Source: Chryseobacterium populi
GTDB taxonomy: Bacteria; Bacteroidota; Bacteroidia; Flavobacteriales; Weeksellaceae
Assembly: GCF_000282115.1 (NCBI RefSeq)
Contig: NZ_AKJY01000091.1
Location: 1-64,000, forward strand
DNA length: 64,000 bases
Direction: 5' to 3'
Position 1 is the stretch's first letter. Each line of letters opens with the position of its first letter. The notes beneath the pieces were generated by a model. That model made no database searches, was not told the DNA's origin, and worked only from the letters and a program-made list of their open reading frames with translations. Of this stretch, positions 51,699 through 61,218 are shown piece by piece. Position numbers and translations under genes: made by a program.

Positions 51699-52115
51699 AT
51701 GGAAAATAAATGCCCCAAATGTCATAGCGAAAAAGTGGTTAAAAGCGGGATCATTAACGAAAAACAAAGGTTCCATTGCAAAGACTGCAATTACTATTTT
51801 ACCGTTAAAAAATTAGGCAAACAAATCGATGATTATTATGTCACAAAAGCACTTCAGCTCTATCTTGAGGGTTTAAGTTATCGTGAAATAGAGCGTATTA
51901 TAGGAGTTTCTCATGTCACAATAAGTTCGTGGATCAAGAAATACAATATTACAAGGCCGCCTCATTCAGAATTCCATCCGGTATATAAAGTCCTGAAACA
52001 AAATGAGCTTATTGAGTATATGGCTAAAGAAGAAAATATTAAAAACTCAGGGCTCATCATTACCCAGTTTGCAGATAAATATATGCTGATCAAATGGGAA
52101 CGGTTTAAAAAGTAG
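51699..52115 (+). CDS. InsA-like zinc-ribbon and HTH protein
   Basis: 138 residues from ATG 51699; an upstream start at 51663 would read through the direct repeats. The N-terminal zinc ribbon is C-x2-C at KCPKCHSEK and C-x2-C at FHCKDCNYYF. An HTH follows (LSYREIERIIGVSHVTISSWIKKY). This is the DNA-binding part of IS1-type InsA, but no InsB catalytic frame or terminal repeats are present. It looks domesticated as a regulator, divergent from the arginine cluster. Confidence 0.85.
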   Translation: MENKCPKCHSEKVVKSGIINEKQRFHCKDCNYYFTVKKLGKQIDDYYVTKALQLYLEGLSYREIERIIGVSHVTISSWIKKYNITRPPHSEFHPVYKVLKQNELIEYMAKEENIKNSGLIITQFADKYMLIKWERFKK

Positions 52116-52122
52116 GCTGAGG

Positions 52123-52280
52123 AGTTATAAGTTATTAGTTATGAATTATGAGTTTATTAAAATACATAAATCAACATAAAATATTTATCTGATTATAAAT
52201 ATTTTATGTTGATTTTAAACTGAAATTTAAAATTCTAACACTTTTCTAACTCATAATTAATAATTAATAATCCATAACTA
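52123..52280. repeat. Large hairpin element
   Basis: A perfect 21-bp stem (52168-52188 with 52195-52215, six-base loop) is nested in outer imperfect inverted copies: TTATTAGTTATGAATTATGA (from 52133) and, inverted, the stretch ending at 52270. The words TTATGAGTT/AACTCATAA link it to 26446-26487. It may also terminate the zinc-ribbon gene. Confidence 0.7.
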
Positions 52281-52373
52281 TATACTAACCATTAATATAT
52301 ATTAAATTTTCTTAAATAAATTTTTAATTACAATTTGGTATTCATAAAATAAGCACCAAAAAATTGATAATTT

Positions 52374-53753
52374 ATGAAGAAAATATTCACATTTATTGGA
52401 TTAGCACTAATCAGCAATTCTTTATACTCTCAAGGCTCTCCTGATTACGGAAGCGGATTAAAATTAAACCTCAATCCTGAGGGAGACAAATTTGTCAGAT
52501 TTATTTTATGGGATCAGTTCTGGTTAAGAAACACAGAAATGAATCCCGGAAGTATGGTTGGCGGTGAACCCACAGACAATTCATGGAGTTTAGGAAACCG
52601 GAGACTCCGGGCGTTGGCTTATGCTCAGATTTCCAAAAGATACATGATTTTAGTTCACTTTGGGATTAACAATCAGACGTTTATTAACGGTGGTGCTACC
52701 GGAACAACAGGCACGGGTGGTTATGGAAACGGTAAGAAAACCCAGTTATTTTTTCATGACGCATGGAACGAATATGCAATACTTTTACCCGGAGAAGCTG
52801 GAAAATTTAGTTTAACATTGGGAGCAGGATTGCATTATTATATGGGATTATCCCGGATGACTATGGCTTCCACTTTAAATTTTCTTACGCTAGACTCTCC
52901 TGTCTTTACATGGCCGTTGATCGACAATTCCGATCAGTTTGCCAGACAGCTCGGGATGTTTGCTAAAGGAAAGTATGGAAAATTCGAATACCGGTTAAGC
53001 CTGAACAAACCTTTTGCAACAGACCTGATTCCTGCCAACGTTACAGATCCTTCAAAAGCAGTAGCGGTAGACAACAACGGGAATCCAAGTTTCTCCAAGG
53101 CCGGTTATTTTGAATACCAGTTTCTTGATGAAGAATCCAACACGCTTCCATTCAAGGTAGGCTCATATCTGGGGACCAAGAAAGTTTTCAATATCGGTGC
53201 CGGTTTTTACCATCAGGCAGACGGAACCAGAACTTCAATCAATTCGAATATTGAAAAACATGATATCACCCTTTTAGCAGTTGATGCTTTTGCCGATATC
53301 CCGCTTGGAAATGCCAAAAATAAAATGGCAGTTTCCGCTTATGCAGGTTATTACAACTATCAATTCGGACCCAATTACCTGAGAAACCTGGGAACAATGA
53401 ATATTGCCGCATCTGATCCTAATTTTGCAGGGGAAAAAGCCATTGCAGGAGCAGGAAACCTACAGCCAACAATCGGGACAGGTAATATTATCTACGCTCA
53501 GGCAGGTTTGCTGTTACCAAGCCAGGCCGAAAAACCAAAAATCAGAATCCAGCCTTTTGCCGCCTATACACATAAAAATTTCGAAGCGTTCGATAAATCT
53601 TCCTCACAATTTGATGTCGGTGCCAATTGGTTTATAGACGGACATCATGCTAAAATTACAACACAGTATTCAACAAGGCCTGTCTACACAAGTCCAACGG
53701 AGAGTCCGAAATCAAAAGGTGAATTTATTGTTCAGTTCCAAATTTACCTATAA
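52374..53753 (+). CDS. Outer-membrane porin
   Basis: 459 residues. Signal peptide MKKIFTFIGLALISNSLYS, then amphipathic beta-strands typical of a porin barrel, ending with the aromatic-terminated strand GEFIVQFQIYL. FILWDQFWLRNTEMNPGS near residues 45-62 is typical of this flavobacterial porin group. As first gene before an MHS transporter and CoA ligases, it probably passes short-chain organic acids across the outer membrane. Substrate is inferred from context. Confidence 0.87.
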   Translation: MKKIFTFIGLALISNSLYSQGSPDYGSGLKLNLNPEGDKFVRFILWDQFWLRNTEMNPGSMVGGEPTDNSWSLGNRRLRALAYAQISKRYMILVHFGINNQTFINGGATGTTGTGGYGNGKKTQLFFHDAWNEYAILLPGEAGKFSLTLGAGLHYYMGLSRMTMASTLNFLTLDSPVFTWPLIDNSDQFARQLGMFAKGKYGKFEYRLSLNKPFATDLIPANVTDPSKAVAVDNNGNPSFSKAGYFEYQFLDEESNTLPFKVGSYLGTKKVFNIGAGFYHQADGTRTSINSNIEKHDITLLAVDAFADIPLGNAKNKMAVSAYAGYYNYQFGPNYLRNLGTMNIAASDPNFAGEKAIAGAGNLQPTIGTGNIIYAQAGLLLPSQAEKPKIRIQPFAAYTHKNFEAFDKSSSQFDVGANWFIDGHHAKITTQYSTRPVYTSPTESPKSKGEFIVQFQIYL

Positions 53754-53960
53754 ACTTAGTCCCCCATAAACCATTAAGAAAAATGAAGAAATTAAGGTAA
53801 AAGCCCTTTAAATACAAGTAAAACACAACGCTGAATGAACAGCATGCTATAAACTCAACTATTTTTCATCACATAAGACCCCTTAATGGCTTACAAATAA
53901 ACACAATACAATTTTGGATGAACTAATATCATTTTTCATTAACATCAAAAATCAAGCAAT

Positions 53961-55541
53961 ATGAGCGAAAACCATCACGAGAACTATGAGAATATGACCG
54001 AAAAGCAAAAAAACCGCACCATCTGGAGCGTCATCACAGCTTCATCACTCGGTACACTGATAGAATGGTATGACTTCTATATTTTCGGAAGTTTAGCCGT
54101 TGTTTTAGCAACAAAATTTTTCCCGGCAGATAATCCTACTGCAGCATTTTTATCTACGCTGGCTACTTTTGCTGCCGGATTTGTAGTAAGGCCTTTCGGG
54201 GCTCTGTTCTTCGGAAGATTAGGAGATCTTATCGGAAGAAAATATACTTTCCTGGTCACTTTACTGATTATGGGATTCTCCACTTTCCTTATCGGGTGTA
54301 TTCCAAGTTATGAAACGATTGGGTTTCTTGCTCCCGTTCTGGTTCTCATTTTAAGATTATTACAAGGGCTTGCTTTAGGCGGGGAATATGGTGGTGCTGC
54401 CACTTATGTTGCAGAATATGCACAACCCAACCGGAGGGGGTACTGGACCTCATGGATCCAAACCACAGCAACGGCAGGCCTTTTCATTTCATTAATTGTG
54501 ATTTTGGTCACCAAAAATACCCTTTCCGCAGAGGAGTTTGACGGTTGGGGTTGGAGGGTTCCTTTCTGGATTTCGATTCTGATGGTAGGGGTTTCTTACA
54601 TCATCAGAAAAAATATGAAGGAGTCTCCGCTTTTTGCAAAGGCCAAAAGTGAAGGAAAAACTTCTAAAAATCCGTTAAAAGAAAGCTTCGGGAATAAATA
54701 TAACTTTAAGTTTGTCCTACTGGCTTTATTCGGAGCTGCGATGGGACAAGGGGTCATCTGGTACACCGGGCAATTTTATGCGATGAGCTTCCTGCAGAAA
54801 GTTATGAATGTAGAATCAGCACAGGTGGATTCGTTAATGGCTACCGCTTTGTTTTTAGGAACCCCATTCTTCGTGTTTTTCGGATGGCTGTCTGATAAGA
54901 TCGGAAGAAAAGCTGTAATGATGACAGGAATGCTGGTTGCTATTTTAGCCTACAGACCAATTTACGACAGCATGTTTAAAAGTGTGACGCTTGAAAACAA
55001 AATTGTAGCACCTAATGGAATTACAGAGAAACGCACAGCTAAAATTCATAATAAAATTACCACTGACAGCCTGATAACCTTCCATAAAGAAACTGTGTTT
55101 ACGGATGGTACCTTAATTAAAAAAGACAGTATCGTTCATTGGTCAGCGAATGGGCCGGTTATTAAAGACGGCAAAGCTGAAGAACCAAAAGTTTCCCAGT
55201 CTTTAAAATTAAATGATGATACGAAGTGGTACCTGGTATTCCTGGTATTCATTCAGGTGATCTTTGTAACGATGGTGTATGGCCCGATTGCAGCATTCCT
55301 TGTGGAAATGTTCCCGGTAAGAATCCGTTATACCTCAATGTCTTTGCCTTATCACATTGGTAATGGTGTATTTGGAGGGCTTCTTCCGGCTGTTGCCACT
55401 TATCTGGTTACTGTAGGAAAAGATGCAGGGCATCCAGCCTGGTACCTTCAGGGCCTTTGGTATCCAATTGGTGTTGCAGCGGTCTGTCTGATCATAGGAT
55501 TAATATATCTTAAAAATAAGAATAATAATATTCATGATTAA
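53961..55541 (+). CDS. MHS-family MFS proton symporter
   Basis: 526 residues, 12 TM. The signature SLGTLIEWYDFYIFGSLAVV at about 30-49 and GRLGDLIGRKYTFLVTLLIM between TM2 and TM3 place it with metabolite:H+ symporters (ProP/ShiA/KgtP type). A hydrophilic insert of about 75 residues (about 345-420, KIVAPNGITEKRTAKIHNKI onward) separates TM8 from TM9, which is unusual. It probably imports acetate, propionate or a dicarboxylate, given the downstream genes. Confidence 0.93.
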   Translation: MSENHHENYENMTEKQKNRTIWSVITASSLGTLIEWYDFYIFGSLAVVLATKFFPADNPTAAFLSTLATFAAGFVVRPFGALFFGRLGDLIGRKYTFLVTLLIMGFSTFLIGCIPSYETIGFLAPVLVLILRLLQGLALGGEYGGAATYVAEYAQPNRRGYWTSWIQTTATAGLFISLIVILVTKNTLSAEEFDGWGWRVPFWISILMVGVSYIIRKNMKESPLFAKAKSEGKTSKNPLKESFGNKYNFKFVLLALFGAAMGQGVIWYTGQFYAMSFLQKVMNVESAQVDSLMATALFLGTPFFVFFGWLSDKIGRKAVMMTGMLVAILAYRPIYDSMFKSVTLENKIVAPNGITEKRTAKIHNKITTDSLITFHKETVFTDGTLIKKDSIVHWSANGPVIKDGKAEEPKVSQSLKLNDDTKWYLVFLVFIQVIFVTMVYGPIAAFLVEMFPVRIRYTSMSLPYHIGNGVFGGLLPAVATYLVTVGKDAGHPAWYLQGLWYPIGVAAVCLIIGLIYLKNKNNNIHD

Positions 55542-55584
55542 AGACTAAATCACTCAAATTTTTATTAATTTTAAAACTACTAAA

Positions 55585-55812
55585 ATGAACGGACTAAAAA
55601 AAATATTTGGCATTCTCTGGATTTTAATTGCTTTAGTTATAGGCTATTTCGGAATAACCGTAATGGGAATTCCGAAAATTACTTCCGGAAAGCAGGAAGA
55701 CCTCGTTTTCGGTATCATTATCCTGTTTGTACTGATGCCGATTATCTCAGGAGGATTGGGAGTTTTTGGGTATTATGCCTTAAAAGGGGAATATTCTGAC
55801 GACAAGATTTAA
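55585..55812 (+). CDS. Small two-TM membrane protein
   Basis: 75 residues. TM1 near 8-29 (GILWILIALVIGYFGITVMG) and TM2 near 46-68 (FGIIILFVLMPIISGGLGVF). It is conserved beside MHS transporters in flavobacteria in my recollection (a DUF6814-like protein), but has no known role. It may be an accessory subunit of the transporter, 43 bp upstream. Confidence 0.8.
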   Translation: MNGLKKIFGILWILIALVIGYFGITVMGIPKITSGKQEDLVFGIIILFVLMPIISGGLGVFGYYALKGEYSDDKI

Positions 55813-55827
55813 AATATAAAGCTTACT

Positions 55828-55876
55828 GATAATTGATGAATGATGACACCAACCATCCATTCATCAATTATCTTTT
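55828..55876 (+). terminator. Intra-operon terminator hairpin
   Basis: GATAATTGATGAATG (55828-55842) pairs perfectly with CATTCATCAATTATC (55858-55872), followed by TTTT. It separates the porin/transporter part from the kinase part and supports the start of the next gene at 55891. Confidence 0.8.
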
Positions 55877-55890
55877 ATCAATCATCACTT

Positions 55891-56085
55891 ATGAAGAAGA
55901 GACACGAACAAAAACTGGTTATCCTGAGCATCGGACTGATGATCGCCTTCAGCATTCCAATTTCATTATTATTTAATAGTGAAAAGGAAATTTCCGGCTA
56001 CCCGATGATTTTGATTTATCTTTTCTTTATCTGGATGGTTTCTATCATTATATCCTTTGTAATCGTAAAAAAGTATAATGAGTAG
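55891..56085 (+). CDS. Small two-TM protein before the symporter-kinase
   Basis: 64 residues from ATG 55891; an upstream in-frame start at 55840 lies within the hairpin. TM1 is LVILSIGLMIAFSIPISLLF and TM2 LIYLFFIWMVSIIISFVIV. It overlaps the symporter-kinase gene by 8 bp, so it is translationally coupled. The position resembles small subunits of sodium/solute symporters; a helper role is inferred. Confidence 0.8.
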   Translation: MKKRHEQKLVILSIGLMIAFSIPISLLFNSEKEISGYPMILIYLFFIWMVSIIISFVIVKKYNE

Positions 56086-58780
56086 TTTCGCGTTATTTAT
56101 CGTTGTTCTGATTTACCTGGCACTTTTGTTCTTAGTTGCCCATTTAGCAGAGAAGAAAAAGAGTAAGCTATGGATCAACAATCCATATATTTATGCATTG
56201 TCCCTGGCCGTATACTGTACAGCCTGGACTTACTACGGCAGCATCGGTGTTGCAGCTACAAGTGGATTAGACTATCTTCCTATTTATATTGGCCCTATTA
56301 TGATTATTCCTGCGTGGATATTTATTAATACAAGAATCGTAAGAATATCAAGAGTCAATAAAATAAGCAGTCTTGCCGATTTTATTTCTCTAAGATATGG
56401 AAACAGCAGAAGTTTCAGCGCAATTATTACGATTGTCTGCCTTCTTGCCATCATTCCTTATATCGGACTGCAGATTAAAGCCATCTCCGAAACTTTCCAT
56501 CTGGTTACGGAAACCTCTATATCGAAAAACATACTGACCGATAATGCTACTTTTGTGGTGATTTTAATTGCTTTATTTTCATCCTATTACGGAACACGAT
56601 ATGTAGATGCTTCAGAAAAGCGCCTCGGAATTATATCCGCAATTGCCTTAGAAAGTTTTTTAAAGCTTTTTTTCATTATTGTCTTAGGCTTATTCGTTAT
56701 TTATTTTGCATTTGACGGGTTTTCAGACATTTACGAAAAGGCCAGTAAGTTTGAAGACTTTAAACAAAAAAACACATTCAACGGCATTGAAGGTGCTCTA
56801 AACTGGATGATTTTATGCATGATTTCAGCTACAGCGATCTGTATTCTTCCAAGACAGTTTCACACTGCTATCATTGAAAACAGGCAGGAAAAACATATTA
56901 AAACAGCCATTTGGTTTTTTCCGCTTTATCTTTTGATTTTTACGGTTTTTATTTTCCCGATCGCCTGGGGCGGAAGGCTCATTTTTGAAGGAGAAAATGT
57001 AAATCCCGAATTTTACTCCATACTCATCCCGCAACATTTCAATAATACCCTGATTACCGTTTTGGTTTTCCTTGGCGGATTGAGCTCATGTATTTCGATG
57101 ATCATTATTTCCGCAATTACTTTATCAATCATGCTTTCCAACAACCTCATCATTCCATATGGATTGCTTGGAAAGTTTAAATCCGAGAATGAAGTTCAGA
57201 ATACCAGAAACATTACCAACATCAGGAAGATCAGCATTTTTGCCCTGGTGATCATGGCCTTTGCCTTTTACAAATATTTCATTCTTAAGACATCACTGGA
57301 TTCTGTAGGATTGATTTCATTTGTGGTCATTTCACAATTAGCCCCCGCTTTTTTCGGTGCACTGTTCTGGAGAAGAGGAAGCTATAAAGGTGCTGTTGCC
57401 GGACTTCTGGCAGGATTAGCGATCTGCTATTTCGGATTGATCATTCCCCAATATTATTTTTCTTATAACCAGGAATTTAAATGGGTTTTAAGGGATATGT
57501 ATAATTTTTTTGATTTTTTCAGCATTCCGTACCTGAGCAGGATTTCACAGATTTTCTTCTGGTCAATTCTGGTTAATACTGCCCTATTTGCTATCATCTC
57601 CGTAAGCATCAAAGGTAATTACCGTGAAAGAAATTTTGCCGAGTTGTATGTGGATATTGATAAATATATTCAAAACCATGAAAATGCTTTTATCTGGCGT
57701 GGAACAGCTTATGTTTCAGATATTAAAAATATTCTCGAACGTTTTTTAGGGAAAAACAAGACAGAACAGGCTTTACGGATTTTCAATTTAAAATACAATA
57801 TTGATTCACAGACAGAGACCGCAGATTCAAGATTCATCAAATTCTCGGAAAACCTTCTGGCAGGAAGAATAGGAACAGCTTCTGCAAAAATTCTGATTGA
57901 AGGGGTAACGAAAGAAGATAAAATATCCTTAAAAGAGGTTTTAAATATTTTAGAAGAGTCTAAGGAAACAATTATATTAAACAAAAAACTGACTGAACAG
58001 TCGGAAGAATTAAAACAACTTTCTGATGATTTAAGGAATGCCAATGAAAATCTGATCATTAAAGACCGTCAAAAAGATGATTTCCTCGATTCCGTCGCTC
58101 ATGAACTGAGAACTCCGATTACAGCAATTCGTTCTGCCGGAGAGATTTTAGCAGATGACGACGACATTCCACTGGATATCAAAAGAGAATTTTTAAACAA
58201 TATCATTACAGAATCTGACAGGCTGAGTGAAATTATTAACGATATCCTTTATCTGGATAAGCTGCAACATGGCGAAATCGTCCTGCATATCCAGCAAAAT
58301 AATATTATCGAGACCTATAAAAAAGCAGTCAACCCACTTCTGCACCTGATCCAGCAGAAAAATATCCATTTAAGTGAAGTAAATCTTTTAAATCAGTATA
58401 TATTTGAATATGATGAAGCAAGAATGATTCAGTTATTTCAGAATATCCTGGGAAATGCATTAAAATTTACAGACGAACAAGGAACCATACAAACAAAATT
58501 ATCTGAAAAAGAAAATGAACTGGTTATTAAAATTTTCAATACGGGAAAAAACATTCCTGAAGAGGATCTTGAAATGATTTTTGATAAGTTTTACCAGTCT
58601 AAAAACCAGAATATTTTAAAACCGACAGGAAGCGGGCTCGGACTGGCCATTTCAAAAAAAATAGTACAGGCCCACCACGGAAAGATACAAGCTGAAAATA
58701 GCGGACTGGGAGTAACTTTCACCATAAGCCTTCCTGAAAAAATAATAAACAAGATTAAAAATGAAGTTGAACAAAACTAA
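56078..58780 (+). CDS. Sodium/solute-symporter-histidine kinase fusion
   Basis: 900 residues. Residues 1-510 are an SSSF (SLC5-like) transporter with about 13 TM, including YALSLAVYCTAWTYYGSIGV. Residues 640-900 are a kinase: H675 in SVAHELRTP, N-box NILGNALKF, G1 FNTGKNIPEED (variant) and G2 GSGLGLAISKKIV. This is the CbrA-like layout that senses a transported substrate. The response regulator follows after 9 bp. Substrate acetate or propionate is inferred from the two CoA ligases downstream. Confidence 0.95.
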   Translation: MSSFALFIVVLIYLALLFLVAHLAEKKKSKLWINNPYIYALSLAVYCTAWTYYGSIGVAATSGLDYLPIYIGPIMIIPAWIFINTRIVRISRVNKISSLADFISLRYGNSRSFSAIITIVCLLAIIPYIGLQIKAISETFHLVTETSISKNILTDNATFVVILIALFSSYYGTRYVDASEKRLGIISAIALESFLKLFFIIVLGLFVIYFAFDGFSDIYEKASKFEDFKQKNTFNGIEGALNWMILCMISATAICILPRQFHTAIIENRQEKHIKTAIWFFPLYLLIFTVFIFPIAWGGRLIFEGENVNPEFYSILIPQHFNNTLITVLVFLGGLSSCISMIIISAITLSIMLSNNLIIPYGLLGKFKSENEVQNTRNITNIRKISIFALVIMAFAFYKYFILKTSLDSVGLISFVVISQLAPAFFGALFWRRGSYKGAVAGLLAGLAICYFGLIIPQYYFSYNQEFKWVLRDMYNFFDFFSIPYLSRISQIFFWSILVNTALFAIISVSIKGNYRERNFAELYVDIDKYIQNHENAFIWRGTAYVSDIKNILERFLGKNKTEQALRIFNLKYNIDSQTETADSRFIKFSENLLAGRIGTASAKILIEGVTKEDKISLKEVLNILEESKETIILNKKLTEQSEELKQLSDDLRNANENLIIKDRQKDDFLDSVAHELRTPITAIRSAGEILADDDDIPLDIKREFLNNIITESDRLSEIINDILYLDKLQHGEIVLHIQQNNIIETYKKAVNPLLHLIQQKNIHLSEVNLLNQYIFEYDEARMIQLFQNILGNALKFTDEQGTIQTKLSEKENELVIKIFNTGKNIPEEDLEMIFDKFYQSKNQNILKPTGSGLGLAISKKIVQAHHGKIQAENSGLGVTFTISLPEKIINKIKNEVEQN

Positions 58781-58789
58781 AAACAAATC

Positions 58790-59152
58790 ATGAAAAAGAT
58801 AATCATTGCTGATGATGAACATAAAATATTGATGTCACTGGAATACAGTTTCAAGAAAAACGGCTACGATGTTTTCATTGCAAGAGACGGAACAGAAGTC
58901 CTTGACTTCCTGAAAACCATGGTTCCCGATGTCATTTTACTCGATATTATGATGCCCAACCTTGACGGTTACAGCACGCTGGAAATCATCAAGCAGGAGG
59001 AAAAATTAAAAGACACAAAAGTCATTTTCCTGAGTGCTAAAAACAATCCTAAAGATATTGAGAAAGGCCTGGAAATGGGAGCTGATGCTTATGTCACCAA
59101 GCCTTACTCCATTAAAAAACTGATTCAGCAGATTGAAGAAATGTTTGAATAG
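58790..59152 (+). CDS. Single-domain response regulator
   Basis: 120 residues, receiver only: acidic D8-D9, phospho-acceptor D52 (ILLDIMMPNLDGY), S/T and K in FLSAKNNP. There is no output domain, so signalling must pass through another protein. It is the cognate partner of the symporter-kinase by adjacency. Confidence 0.95.
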   Translation: MKKIIIADDEHKILMSLEYSFKKNGYDVFIARDGTEVLDFLKTMVPDVILLDIMMPNLDGYSTLEIIKQEEKLKDTKVIFLSAKNNPKDIEKGLEMGADAYVTKPYSIKKLIQQIEEMFE

Positions 59153-59273
59153 ATTGAGAAAGAAAAATTTAAACACAAATATCACGAAGAAATTTTACTA
59201 ATAGCACTATTTTAATTGGTGTATTTTATGAAAAATTTGGGTTATTAGTGTTTAATCAAAACACAAAATTAAT

Positions 59274-61160
59274 ATGAATGCAGATACCCTATTTAAAAAC
59301 AGTATAGAAAATAAAGAGAATTTCTGGAAAGAACAGGCTCAGGAAATCACGTGGTTTGAATTTCCCGATACCATTCTCTCCCGGGACGAAAATAATTATC
59401 CCCAATGGTTTCCTGACGGAAAGCTCAATATGTGCTATTTATGCATTGATAAACATATTGAAGAAGGTTTTGGAGAACAGATTGCTATTGTTTACGACTC
59501 TCCCGTCACCAGCCAGAAGAAAATCTATACTTTCAGGCAGGCTAAAGAAGAAATTTCAAAATTCGCCGGAGGCCTGGTTTCTTTAGGTTTAAAAAAGGGG
59601 GACACAGCAGTTATTTATATGCCGATGATCCCGCAGACGCTTTTTGCCATGCTCGCCTGTGCTCGTATCGGAGTGATTCACAATGTAGTTTTCGGAGGAT
59701 TTGCACCGCACGAATTGGTCGTGAGAATTGATGACTGTAAGCCGAAAGCATTGATTACAGCTACTGCGGGAGTTGAAATTGCCAAAAGAATCCCCTATCT
59801 GCCTTTAGTTGAGAAGGCGATTGAATTAGCCCAGGATAAGGTGGATCATATAATTGTTTACAACAGAAAATTGGTTGACAATCAGCATGAAATGTTTGAC
59901 GGACTGATCGATTATGAGGAATTGGTACAGAAATCAGAGCCTGCTGATTGTGTTTCTGTAGAATCTACCCATCCGCTTTATCTGCTTTACACTTCAGGAA
60001 CTACAGGAAAACCCAAAGGAATTACCCGGGATACCGGAGGTTATGCTACTGCTTTAAAATTTTCCATGAAGTATATTTATGGAATTGAACCGGGAGACAC
60101 CTATTGGGCAGCCTCGGATTTCGGTTGGGCTGTTGGCCATAGCTACAGTGTTTACGGCCCTTTACTTAACAGGAATACAACGGTTATCTTTGAAGGGAAA
60201 CCCATTATGACACCGGATGCAGGAACATTCTGGAGAATTATTTCCGAATATAAAGTTTCTGCCATGTTTACGGCTCCTACAGCAATCAGAGCCATAAAAA
60301 AAGAAGATCCTGATGGTGAACTGGTTAAGAAATATGATCTCTCTCATTTCAAAAAACAGTTTTTAGCCGGTGAACGTTGTGATGTTGCCACTTTAGACTG
60401 GTTTGAAGAACATATCGGGGTTCCGGCCATCGATCACTGGTGGCAGACCGAATCCGGCTGGCCAATGCTGGGACTGATGACTTTTGATGATCAGTATAAA
60501 ATAAAAAGAGCTTCTGCCGGAAAACCCATTCCCGGATATGATATTAAAATTTTTGATGAAAACGGATATGAGCTTGATCCTCATCAGGAGGGCTACCTCG
60601 TTATCAAACTTCCGCTTCCTCCCGGTGCCATGCTGGGAATCTGGAATGATTATGACCGTTTTCAAAACAGCTACCTGTCACAATATAACGGCTATTATTT
60701 TTCCGGTGACGGTGCCATAAAAGATGAAGACGGATATATTTTCATTACAGGAAGAGTGGATGATGTGATCAATGTTGCAGGACACAGGCTTTCAACTTCT
60801 GAAATGGAAGAAATTGTTTCATCTCATCCCGATGTTGCAGAATGTGCTGTCGTGGGGATAAACGATGATTTAAAAGGCCAGGTTCCGTTCGCAACGGTTG
60901 TTTTAAAAAACGGATCATCTATATCCGAAGAAGATCTGGAAAGAGATATCATCCGGATGGTTCGTGAGAAGATCGGTGCCGTCGCTTTTTTAAAGAATGC
61001 AATGGTTGTTAAGCGTTTACCGAAAACCCGTTCAGGAAAAATTTTAAGAAAGCTGATCCGGACGTTATTAGACGGAAAAGATTTCCAGGTTCCGTCAACA
61101 ATTGATGATGAAAAAATTATCGATGAGATACAGGAAAAAATACAGTATTATAAGGCTTAA
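59274..61160 (+). CDS. prpE: Propionyl-CoA synthetase-like acyl-CoA ligase
   Basis: 628 residues, the usual length of PrpE. AMP-forming ligase motifs: LYTSGTTGKPKG at about 241-252, HWWQTESGWP (where Acs has WWQTETGG) and the acylation-site region TRSGKILRKL near the C-terminus. TESGWP is typical of propionate-preferring enzymes. It makes acyl-CoA from propionate or acetate. It precedes acs and follows the response regulator. Confidence 0.85.
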   Translation: MNADTLFKNSIENKENFWKEQAQEITWFEFPDTILSRDENNYPQWFPDGKLNMCYLCIDKHIEEGFGEQIAIVYDSPVTSQKKIYTFRQAKEEISKFAGGLVSLGLKKGDTAVIYMPMIPQTLFAMLACARIGVIHNVVFGGFAPHELVVRIDDCKPKALITATAGVEIAKRIPYLPLVEKAIELAQDKVDHIIVYNRKLVDNQHEMFDGLIDYEELVQKSEPADCVSVESTHPLYLLYTSGTTGKPKGITRDTGGYATALKFSMKYIYGIEPGDTYWAASDFGWAVGHSYSVYGPLLNRNTTVIFEGKPIMTPDAGTFWRIISEYKVSAMFTAPTAIRAIKKEDPDGELVKKYDLSHFKKQFLAGERCDVATLDWFEEHIGVPAIDHWWQTESGWPMLGLMTFDDQYKIKRASAGKPIPGYDIKIFDENGYELDPHQEGYLVIKLPLPPGAMLGIWNDYDRFQNSYLSQYNGYYFSGDGAIKDEDGYIFITGRVDDVINVAGHRLSTSEMEEIVSSHPDVAECAVVGINDDLKGQVPFATVVLKNGSSISEEDLERDIIRMVREKIGAVAFLKNAMVVKRLPKTRSGKILRKLIRTLLDGKDFQVPSTIDDEKIIDEIQEKIQYYKA

Positions 61161-61218
61161 GCCGTAAATTAACCATAAATTTAGATCTATAAATTCAAAT
61201 TTCAAAAACGAAAGGAAT

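Noticed and set aside
55840..55890. Longer start for the small TM protein
   Set aside because: The extra codons lie within a perfect 15-bp terminator hairpin.
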